NCBI GenBank assembly: GCA_037974335.1
Contig: CM075760.1
Location: forward strand, 24,165,538-24,229,537
Length of the DNA stretch: 64,000 nt
From: Prionace glauca
Lineage: Eukaryota > Chordata > Chondrichthyes > Carcharhiniformes > Carcharhinidae
Direction of reading: 5' to 3'
Program-made: the position numbers and the translations under genes
Shown here: piece by piece, positions 42,718 to 51,749 of the stretch
How positions within the stretch are numbered: position 1 is the stretch's first letter
Layout of the letters: each line of letters begins with the position of its first letter
Notes under the pieces: generated by a model
What the model was told of the DNA's origin: nothing
What the model saw: only the letters and a program-made list of their open reading frames with translations
Database searches by the model: none

Positions 42718-42756
42718 AAATTTTGTATGAGGCCCGCGGGAGCCTCATTCACTGTG
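42718..42756 (-). promoter_or_regulatory. Recombination signal sequence, 23-bp spacer
   Basis: Minus strand: perfect heptamer CACAGTG (42750-42756), 23-base spacer (42727-42749), weak nonamer ACAAAATTT (42718-42726). Confidence 0.75.
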
Positions 42757-43055
42757 GGTCTCGGTGCACAGTAATACACGGTGCTGCCTCTCACCTTCGA
42801 ATCTTTCATGGACAAGGTTGTTTCAAGTTGAGATTGCCACTGAAGTGTTCAAAGCTGGGAGACGTATCGGTAAATCCACAACTAACGGCTCTGAGCAGAT
42901 ACTGAGGAGCTCGATGTGGATACTGACGATACCAGAACAGGTAATGTTGTGTACCTGAACTCGGTGCAGAGAACGTGCATCGTATTGCTGAATCTTCACC
43001 CTATACTGCTTCAACAAGTGGTTCTGACTGAGACATTGAGACTCTGTTACTCATC
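42757..43055 (-). pseudogene. TCR-type V segment pseudogene
   Basis: Paralogue of the segment at 30.84-31.13 kb: the same 'gagtctcaatgtctcagtca' start, the same 'gatacgtctcccagc' region and the end VYYCAPRPT. The frame is broken inside the exon, the first-Cys region is disrupted and the acceptor is poor (catgag). The RSS heptamer is better than that of its relative. It cannot encode a V domain. Confidence 0.82.
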
Positions 43056-43069
43056 TCATGACCCAGAAG

Positions 43070-43890
43070 TTAAAATTCTAAATTGGGGCAAGGCGAATAT
43101 TGATGGTATCAGGCAGGAACTTTCAAAAGTTAATTGGGGGAGCCCGTGGGAAGGCAAAGGAACGTCTGGGAAGTGGGAGGCTTTCAAAAGAGTGTTAACC
43201 AGCGTTCAGGGTTATCACATAAGAACATAACAACATAAGAAATAGGAGCAGGAGTAGGCCATCTGGCCCTTCGAGCCTGCCCCGCCATTCAATAAGATCA
43301 TGGCTGATCTGTCGTGGCTCAGTTCCACTTTCCGGCCCTCTCCCCATATCCCTTAATCCCCCCTCTTATCAAAAACCCATCAACCCGTTTCTTAAAAATA
43401 TTTAGCGAGGCAGCCTCCACCACTTCAACGGGCAGAGAATTCCAGAGATTCACCACCCTCTGAGTGAAGAAGTTCCTCCTCAACTCCGTTCTAAACCACT
43501 CCCCCTTTATCTTGAGGCTGTGCCCCCTAGTCCTACTGTCTTTTTTGAGCGGGAAGAGTCTCTCCACCTTTTCTACCCTATCCATCCCATTCATCATCTT
43601 ATATGTCTCAATGAGATCTCCCCTCATTCTTCTAAACGCTAACGAGTACAAGCCTAGTTTATTCAGCCTCTCCTCATAGCTCAATCCCCTCAACTCCGGT
43701 ATCAGCCTAGTAAACCTCCTCTGCATTCCCTCCAAGGCCAAAATATCTTTGCGCAGGTGCGGCGCCCAAAACATTCATATTCACATCACTTTCCTCTTAG
43801 AGTGAAGGGCAAGGCTGGTAGACGTAGGGAACCGTGGATGACTCGGGATATTGAGGCTCTGGTCAAGAAGAAGAAAGGGGCACATGAGTG
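43070..43890 (+). mobile_element. Older CR1-group LINE split by a young CR1
   Basis: Left piece: VKILNWGKANIDGIRQELSK and 'TSGKWEAFKR' (43070-43215). Right piece: RVKGKAGRRREPWMTRDIEA and 'LVKKKKGAH' (43800-43890). Both belong to the endonuclease-RT linker of a CR1 like those at 52.8 and 62.1 kb, in correct order, interrupted by 43216-43773. Confidence 0.8.
43216..43773 (-). mobile_element. Young CR1-group LINE, 5'-truncated (copy 5)
   Basis: Minus strand: FWAPHLRKDILALEGMQRRF to GYGERAGKWN and a TTCTTATG-type tail. It inserted in the older CR1 relic. Confidence 0.94.
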
Positions 43891-44955
43891 AGCATTGCTC
43901 CCTTAGACATCTGCAGGATGAAAGATTTTAAATTTTGAAGTTCAAGATTAATTGAAACATCCGGTTGGAAATAACGGCTGTCCTCTTGTATTCTATAGAA
44001 TGGGCTGTCAGTCTCACCATTAGAACCTGCAGCAATACAGTAGAGTTGAACATTGCAGACAGCCTGATTGTATGGGCTCTGCGATCAGCTGCTTCAGTTC
44101 AGTGGTTATCATACACGCTAACACACAAAAAGTCCCTGGCTCTAAAATCAGGCAGAAACATCAAATGCTTCTCGCTCAGTTTGAGGGACGTTTGTAGAAT
44201 TTAATTTTTTTGCCCAATCTTCGCTAAGTCTGGCAGTTCCCGGGGGTATTTATTTGCTCTGACCTGGGCCCCAAAATTCATTCATCAAAATCAGAAGTAT
44301 TGAATCTTCATGGCACGATGAGAAGAAAATGTGAAGCAAGAAAAGGCATAAGTTCGGAGAAACAGAGAGATGTAGAGTGATAAACATGAGGCAAGGGAAT
44401 GGTAGAAATGAGGGAGAGACAGCGAGCTAAATAGTGGGACTGACACTGAGATAAATGGGGGAAAGACGGAGGCGGGAAGGAAAATAGATGAAGATACGAT
44501 GAAGGAATCGTGAAAGAAAAATTGCATTTATGTGGAGACAATACAGACGGAGACACAAAGAGAGACAAACGAATGGAGAACAAGAGAAGCAGATAGGCAG
44601 TGAGACAAACAAAGGAGTACACTGAGAAAAGCAATAGCTTAAATACAACCAGGAATTACAGAAAGGGAAAGAAAAAAAGCATAATATAGTGGAGTACGTG
44701 ATAGCGATAGTGTGATTTCCAAGAATATCTTGACACCGTGAGTAACCAAACCAGTAGCACCATCACATTGTTATTCTTCCCGCAACTACTGCAGTAAATA
44801 CACAAACATGGTGAGGCAGCGCCATCTTGCGGCGATCTGAGGTAAATGGTGATTTCCTGGAAAATTATCGAATTCTCAAACGTCAGAGTCGTTGCTGCAT
44901 GATTATATTACATTATTCTTGTTCATCGTTTTACAATGACAATGCAATTAAATGC
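43891..44955. other. No gene; partial duplicate of 32.4 kb
   Basis: 44790-44940 is the partner of 32390-32560. The purine-rich 44300-44700 has no feature that I can support. Confidence 0.45.
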
Positions 44956-44956
44956 A

Positions 44957-45725
44957 GGCCCCCCTATTTTTGGTGGCCCCCTTTTGGCTGGCCCCCCTTT
45001 TTTGGTGCCCCCCTTTTTAATGGCCCCCCTTTTTTGCTGCACCCCCCTTTTTTTACAGGCCCCCCCTTTTTTGGTGGCCCCCCTTTTGGCTGCCCCCCCC
45101 TTTTTTACAGGCCCCCCCTTTTTTTGGTGCCCCCATTTTTAATGGCCCCCCTTTTTTGCTGCCCCCCCTTTTTTGGTGGCCCCCCCTTTTTAATGGCCCC
45201 CTCTTTTAATGCTCCCCTTTTTAATGTCCCCCTTTTTTGCTGCCCCCCCCCATTTTTGCTGACCCCCTTTTTTTACAGGCCCCCCCTTTTTAATGGCCCT
45301 TTTGGCTGGCCCCCCCCTTTTTTTACAGGCCCCCCTTTTTTTGGTGGCCCCCCCTTTTGGCTGGCCCCCCTTTTTTTACAGGCCCCCCCCTTTTTAATGG
45401 CCCTTTTGGCTGGCCCCCCTTTTTTTACAGGCCCCCCTTTTTTTGGTGGCCCCCCTTTTGGCTGGCCCCCCCTTTTTTTACAGGCCCCCCTTTTTTTGGT
45501 GGCCCCCCTTTTGGCTGGCCCCCCCTTTTTTGGTGGCCCCCTCTTTTAATGCTCCCCTTTTTAATGGCCCCCCATTTTTGCTGATCCCCCTTTTTTACAG
45601 GCCTCCCCTTTTTTTGCTGGCCCCCCCTTTTTAATGGCTCTTTTGGCTGGCCCCCCTTTTTACGGCCCCCCCTTTTTTAATGGCCCCCTTTAGTGGCCCC
45701 CCCATTTGAGTGGCCCCCCTTTTTA
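44957..45725. repeat. C-run/T-run simple array
   Basis: About 40 imperfect units of 'gg(c)5-8(t)4-8' with short inserts (ggtggc, ggctggc, acaggc, aatggc, gctg). All C and T runs lie on the plus strand; the minus strand has G runs of 5-8. The Pro/Phe/Gly-rich frame (GPPFFGGPPF) is an artefact of the array. Confidence 0.9.
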
Positions 45726-46700
45726 ATGCCCCACCTCTCTGGCCCCCTCCCGATCCTCTCTGCCCAATCTTTTCACCCACTGCCACATCCATCTGAGCTC
45801 CAACTCCCCGGTATCCCTCTGATCCCTCGATCTCTCCTAATTCCCTCAATTTCCCCCCCCCCACATTCCTGTTTCTCCCGTCTGATTCCCTGTCCCTCTG
45901 CCTGATCTCCTTTAATCTGACTCTCAGCAGCACCCCCCCGCCCTTCCCCTCAATCTCTCTCCCGACACCCACCGCCAATCTGACTCTAATCCCACTGGAT
46001 TTCCCAAGCTCCTGCCCCAATTCCTAAGCCCCCCTCCGTCTGCACCCCCCCCCAACTCTGACTCATCCCCTTCTGCCAACTCCCCCTCAGACTCTCTACA
46101 GTTTATTCCCCCCCCCCCGTGATTCCTCTAGAATCCCCCTGAATTGACCCCCCCCCCACACTTGCGCATCCCTCTGACCCTCCAATCCTGCTCCCTCTCC
46201 AATCCCATCCCCTCCAATCTGTCTGAGTCCCAAACTACATCTTTTAATTGCCCCACTTGTGAGTCACTGCCCCTCCCTGTATCCCTCAAACTCTCAGAAA
46301 TCCCCCTCGAAGCCCCCCTTCCCAAATCCCTCTCAAGTTTCCCCAATTCCATCCCTCAGTCCCTGCTGCTGAATCTCTGAATTCCTTTAATTCCCCACCA
46401 GAATCCCGGAGTCTCCCCCTACATCCCTCTCCGCTCTCCCCTTTAATCCCTCAATCCCCCCCCCCCACCTCCAGCTGAATGTCATCCCTCCCCACAATCC
46501 CTCTAAACCTCCTGCCCACCAAATCCTTCCCTCGTAGCCCCGTACTCCCCCCCTCCTCCCCACTGCCCAAACCCTCTAAATCTGCCTCCAAATGCCCCTC
46601 AGCCCCACACCCTCCCCCCCCACTGCCCAACCCCTCTTCAATCCCCCTCCAAGTCCCCCTCAGCACCGTAACACCCTAACCCCCACCACTGTTCAAACCC
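45726..46700. repeat. C-rich low-complexity tract
   Basis: A pyrimidine-biased, C-rich tract made of 'ccctc', 'atccc' and 'tccccc' words with several C runs of 8 to 10 (for example near 45848, 46109, 46148 and 46458). No coding support. Confidence 0.8.
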
Positions 46701-46703
46701 TCT

Positions 46704-47740
46704 CCGACACTAAACACAGATTTTAAACTGTACCCTACACTAAACAGAGGTTTTAAAATGTACCCTACACTAAACACAGATTTTAAACTGTACCCTACAC
46801 TAAACACAGATTTTAAACTCTACCCTACACTAAACAGAGGTTTTAAACTGTACCCTACACCAAACAGAGGTTTTAAACTGTACCCTACACTAAACAGAGG
46901 TTTTAAACTGTACCCTACACTAAACAGAGGTTTTAAACTATAACGTACACTAAACACAGATTTTAAACAGTACCCTACACTAAACACAGATTTTAAACTG
47001 TACCCTACACTAAACAGAGGTTTTAAACTGTACCCTACACTAAACACAGATTTTAAACTCTACCCTACACCAAACAGAGGTTTTAAACTCTACCCTACAC
47101 TAAACACAGATTTTAAACTGTACCCTACACTAAACAGAGGTTTTAAACTGTACCCTACACTAAACACAGATTTTAAACTTAACCCTACACTAAACAGAGG
47201 TTTTAAACTGTACCCTACACTAAACACAGATTTTATACTGTACCCTACACTAAAGAGATTTTAAACTGTACCCTACACTAAACAGAGGTTTTAAACTGTA
47301 CCCTACACTAAACAGAGGTTTTAAACTGTACCCTACACTAAAGAGGTTTTAAATTGTACCCTACACTAAACACAGATTTTAAACTGTACCCTACACTGAA
47401 CACAGATTTTAAACTGTACCCTACACTAAAGAGGTTTTAAATTGTACCCTACACTAAACAGAGGTTTTAAACTGTACCCTACACTAAACACAGATTTTAA
47501 ACTGTACCCTACACTAAACAGATTTTAAACTGTACCCTACACTAAACACAGATTTTAAACTGTACCCTACACTAAACACAGATTTTAAACTGTACCCTAC
47601 ACTAAACAGAGATTTTAAACTTACCCTACACTAAATAACGTTTTTAAACTGTACCCTACACTAAACACAGATTTTAAACTGCACCCTCCACTAAAGAGAG
47701 GTTTTAAACTGTACCCTACACTAAACACAGATTTTAAACA
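46704..47740. repeat. 30-bp minisatellite, about 35 units, two forms
   Basis: Unit taccctacactaaacaNNNN plus ttttaaactg, 30 bases. Form A has 'cacaga', form B has 'cagagg' before ttttaaac. The two alternate irregularly; some units are 25-28 bases ('taaagaggtttt'). Both strands give repetitive frames (YPTLNTDFKL; FSVGYSLKPL), which are not evidence of a gene. Confidence 0.95.
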
Positions 47741-48532
47741 TCTGTCTCAGCACCCAATCCCTCTAAGTTCCCTCTCCTGCCCTCGCCCTGGTAAATTTCC
47801 GCTCCCTCCCTGTGAACAGCCCCTAGACTGACTGAACCCCCCCTTTCTAATTACTGATCCCCCCCTCCCCAATCAATCCTCCACCACTCCCCCCTATAAA
47901 CAGCTCCTGGTCCAGTTGGATGTGGAATCTGCCCATTTTAAACATTAACCTTCAAATGACTAATTCCCCTGATACTGAGCAGCCTGTCTTATAATATCCC
48001 CGCACTCCCCCCCCCCCCCATCCTGTACATCATTCACCGTATTTTTCCTTTGTTCTTAATAATTTAGCCAGGGGAGGGGGCGGAGGGAATACCCTCTCAA
48101 GATTTTCATGTCACACTGTTTCCCTATTTCAAATTTTTCAATAAGATCATCTCTGATTATTCTAAACTCCAGAGCGAACAGACTCATCCCACTGAATCTC
48201 TCCTCTCAGGAGAAACGCAGAAATCAATCGCCCCACAGCGTCTGTGAAGGGAACAACATCTAAATCTTCCGGCTGGATGAACTGGCCTCGGAGCTGGAGA
48301 AGTCAGAGTTGTCACACTAACGATAAACTCTGAAGAACATACATGTCAGATACACAACATACATGTCAGATACACACACAGCACACATGTCAAATCATGT
48401 CACTTTCAAGTTGCGTCTTTTAATTTCTTGTTCTCCACCTCAGACATTTCTCCATTCATCAAACATCCCCCACCTCAAACCCCATCCTGCTCCTCAATCC
48501 ACTGATAATGTTACAATGACCTGGCATCATTT
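47741..48532. other. No gene; scraps
   Basis: Includes an old CR1 scrap (minus, about 48130-48215, 'ataagatcatctctgattat') and a short direct repeat 'acatacatgtcagatacaca' at about 48337 and 48358. Confidence 0.5.
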
Positions 48533-48605
48533 GGCTCCGTAGCTCAGTGCTCAGAGCACTGGTCTTATAAACCAGTGGTCGTGAGTTCAATTCTTTCTAG
48601 AGCCT
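48533..48605 (+). tRNA. tRNA-like: Thr-type body with UAU anticodon
   Basis: Starts GGCTCCGTAGCTCAG like animal tRNA-Thr(UGU), with anticodon stem CTGGT/ACCAG and loop CTTATAA, so the anticodon is UAU (Ile AUA codon) instead of UGU. The acceptor ends GGCTC/GAGCC still pair. The T arm is weak (GTGAG...CTTTC, loop TTCAATT). It may be a pseudogene or a tRNA with changed anticodon; 73 bases, no intron. Confidence 0.6.
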
Positions 48606-50485
48606 CCACGCAATGTTTAGCTAATATGAACTGTAGGGAAAAGCAGTGGGCTTGTATCATAACTGAAATGAGGCAGTAATAATCCAGATTTTAAGAAAGT
48701 TCACTGTTCGAAAAAGTGAGAGGAGGACCAACAGAAGAGAGGGCTTGTATCTCTCTTAACGCCCCAACTTCTATGGACTTTCAGAATGTTATAAGTTTCA
48801 AGCAAATCGCCGAGTTACGAGGGCCAGCGCATCCTTTGAAATAATTCTCATGGAAATATAAACAACGTTGAGTTAGGTCCATTATGTGAGATTAAAAGTG
48901 ATAATTTGTGACAGGTGAATGGCAGAGTTCAGGAAATTTCAGCCACTCCCACTCAAAATTGAATTTGCGTTTCATAACGCCACCGCATGTACAAATACAC
49001 GTATTAAATATACATCTCCAATCTCTAGTCACTATCTCCCACGGGAAAGAGAAATAGAATTCCTGTGCAGTGACTGCTGATAAAATGGCAAACTGACCAG
49101 CCCAGCTCCTGTTGGAAACTTCAATCCCAGACAATTTTTTCCAATATTCACACTTGAGCAAATGGTTCCCAAGTGCAGACATCCAGCGACTGAACGCTGA
49201 CACATGAGACCAGCGCTGTGAGTCGCCAGCAGATGGTGAAACTGGATCACTATAATCACGTTTACAGTGAAAAAGGTTTTCAGAGTTTTTTTTAAGGGTA
49301 GCAAAAAGTGAATAAAAAGGCGTCTACATATTTTCCAGTAACTTACGGCGTGGAATGGTTATGAATAGAATACTTACTTTGTTATTCCTGCTAATAAAGA
49401 TGTCTATTTTCGACGAATCATTCCATTACGTTCTATTTTATCATGTTAAATACTTGTTCAGAATGCATTCAAAAAATTTATTCATAACTGAAGATAAATC
49501 TATTTTTGTCTGAATTTTTTAACAATTATTTCTTTTCAGACCCTTCACAAACGAAGACCAACGTTGTTTACATTCTGTTCTGTGCATCTTTAATATATGT
49601 ATTTGCTTATTTCACTTTAACACTCCAGTGCATTTGGGGCACGAACTAACTTTGGTCTCTCACACGCTGCAAAATCCACCAGGGTAGTGGAATTTAATGC
49701 GCATTCAGCTGAGGTTTTTTAAATGAATTGTACCAAGTGCATTGTCAAATACTGCCACTGAGTTTTACTAAATGCAAACACTGCCACTCCAACATTCTGT
49801 CTCAAGCTGCTGTCTAGCACCGACCGTATATCCTTGGAAGTTTATTGCTAACATTTTGACCAAAGAACAAAGAACAACACCGCATAGGAAACAAGCCCTT
49901 TGAACCAACGAGCTCACGCTGCATTTCAACATTATGAATGCCCTCCTCTACCCATGACCTTTGTCTACAACTATTGGGGAAGATTTTCAACCACCTTTGC
50001 CAAATAATCCATTCATCCGTGAATCTCTCGTCCAATCTGTTCAATTCACCATTGCTAAATCCAATCATGAATACTGTGCAAAGGGCGCGGGACTGTTTGG
50101 GCTGAGTGTCGAGCTGAATGGGAGGGTGGAGATGTGGTGTGGTGGGGTGGAATTGTGAAGAGAGTTCACGGGGGTTGAGTTTTGAAATTCATTTCATTGA
50201 GGGAGTTGTGTTGCAGCTGAAGTGAAATGCAAACATTCGCTCAAGCTAACAGAATCGTACAAAACTGGAGGTCAACATGATGTCCAGGCTGGTTCATTAG
50301 TATTAGCTGATTTGAATCCGGATTTTTTCTGGGCTCAATTCATTTTTTAAATTTATTTTTACAATTTCAATACACGTTTTAATCAGAAATGGTGACACAA
50401 AATATGTCTACACTGTGTATGATTCATTGAGATATCGTTTCGTGCAGAACACGAGATAATCACCCTATTCTAACGAAAAATATGT
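48606..50485. other. No gene recognised; one SINE scrap
   Basis: About 49860-49975 (minus) is a SINE 3' scrap ('caaagaacaaagaacaacac', 'aagccctttgaaccaacgag') of the type at 59541. The remaining 1.7 kb is AT-rich without a supported feature. Confidence 0.5.
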
Positions 50486-51381
50486 TTATTCTGTAAGCAA
50501 TTTCACAATTGCAGTAAATGGAGATCTGATCACATTCTTTAGATCCTCTCTGAATTGTGTCTGGGTCACTGCGTAAATGTATGTATTGGTGCAGCAACTC
50601 AGGAGTTGGAGCATAAATCCTAATTCCTGCACAAATGCAGGAATATAAAAATGAATTAAGTTTAAATTATATAATCGTTGACAAAAGGAGAGGATAAGTA
50701 ACACTGACCATAGTAGGATAAAATTTCCTGATAGAGCAAATAGTAAGATAATGGATTTTCTTCTCTTCACTGTCTCTGGGTCCTTTGAACTATCCATACG
50801 CCTGTGGCTCTGAAGTCTCCTGCGGAATTTGGTCGACCCTAGAATGTGTTTAATGGTGAAAACATTCAGCAACAGAATCAACAAAAAAGGAATTAACGGT
50901 GTTAAAATATAATGCAGATTTTCAACCACTCCCCATGCTGCAGAATAGAGGGCATCAACGCCAACATCACAAAAATGGGGAGTATTCTGAATCGCATATC
51001 TATCACCACACATGAAATACCAGAAAATGTTCTTTACACTGAATAGCACACTCACAGTTCCGAGAACTACTGTTGCAGTTTTCTCAGTGCAGTATTTTAT
51101 TTTCAGCTTCTGACAAGTAATAGCCACAAATCGATCAAAGGTGAAAGAGACAGTGAACCAGACAGAGCAATCAGTGACTGCATAAAGCAGCACAGCATGA
51201 ATATTACATATTTTAATATGGTAAATGATTACAAATTCAAACTTAATGGGAATTTGCCTCAAAATGAGATCGATGATAATGACCAGTAGATCCGCTGCTG
51301 ACATGGAAATGAGGTAACGTATCACACTTTTGGAAAGACCACACTTTCCCCGTGACAGGATAAGAATCGTCAATACATTCA
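50486..51381 (-). CDS. Class A GPCR, GPR139-like: exon 2 (main coding exon)
   Basis: Minus-strand exon with acceptor ttccttacag ending at 51382, stop at 50486-50488; about 298 codons. With exon 1 (55591-55687) the protein is about 330 residues. Visible: the rest of TM1 (VNVLTILILSRGKCGLS), TM2 (RYLISMSAADLLVIIIDLIL), TM3 ending in DRF (SFTFDRFVAI, the DRY position), Cys residues before TM3 and in loop 2, TM5 (LTPLIPFLLILLLNVFTI), a basic loop 3 (RRRLQSHRRM...VKRRKS), TM6 and TM7 with CTNTYIYAVTQTQFREDL (NPxxY position variant). The TRYL/SRGKCGLS and DRFVAI signatures resemble the expanded GPR139-like orphan receptors of cartilaginous fish. It should be a plasma-membrane receptor; the ligand is unknown. 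Confidence 0.88.
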
Positions 51382-51745
51382 CTGTAAGGAAGAGAAACAC
51401 AATTTACTCGTATTTTGGACTGGGCACAAGAGAAACAATCTCTCAGAATCCTTGGTAACAGCTGAAACATTTTTATTAAATCCACCTCGGAATAGACTGA
51501 ATTCACCTATTCTGCTTGAGACAAAGTTCACAGCAGAACAGCTCCGCTATGATGTAACAGGACGCCACATTCACCAATTAATAAAATCTCCAATTTTCTG
51601 CCTTCTTCAGATTTGTATATGGGGGGGAAATGGTGCCAGTAGGTTTGGAGCAAATATTTCTGGTCAGGATGACTCTGCTTTGATTGTGCTGAAGGCTGTG
51701 CAGTTGAAAATGTTAAATCAGCTGATTTGAAATTGATTGTGAATC
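51382..51745. other. Intron of the GPCR gene; nothing else seen
   Basis: Begins with the acceptor side of the GPCR intron. No repeat or gene is recognised before the CR1 at about 51750. Confidence 0.5.
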
Positions 51746-51749
51746 ATAG

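Noticed and set aside
30758-43100. J or constant exons of a TCR locus
   Set aside because: No FGxG-type J with a 12-bp RSS and no Ig constant domain found by eye; a profile search would be needed to exclude them.
44827-45549. 240-residue Pro/Phe/Gly-rich reading frame
   Set aside because: Produced by the C-run/T-run array; no start context, domain or unbiased codon use.
46758-47047. Repetitive frames on both strands (YPTLN.. and FSVGY..)
   Set aside because: They follow the 30-bp unit length, which is a multiple of three; minisatellite artefact.
46704-47740. CRISPR-like array
   Set aside because: Units abut with no unique spacers, and the DNA is vertebrate.
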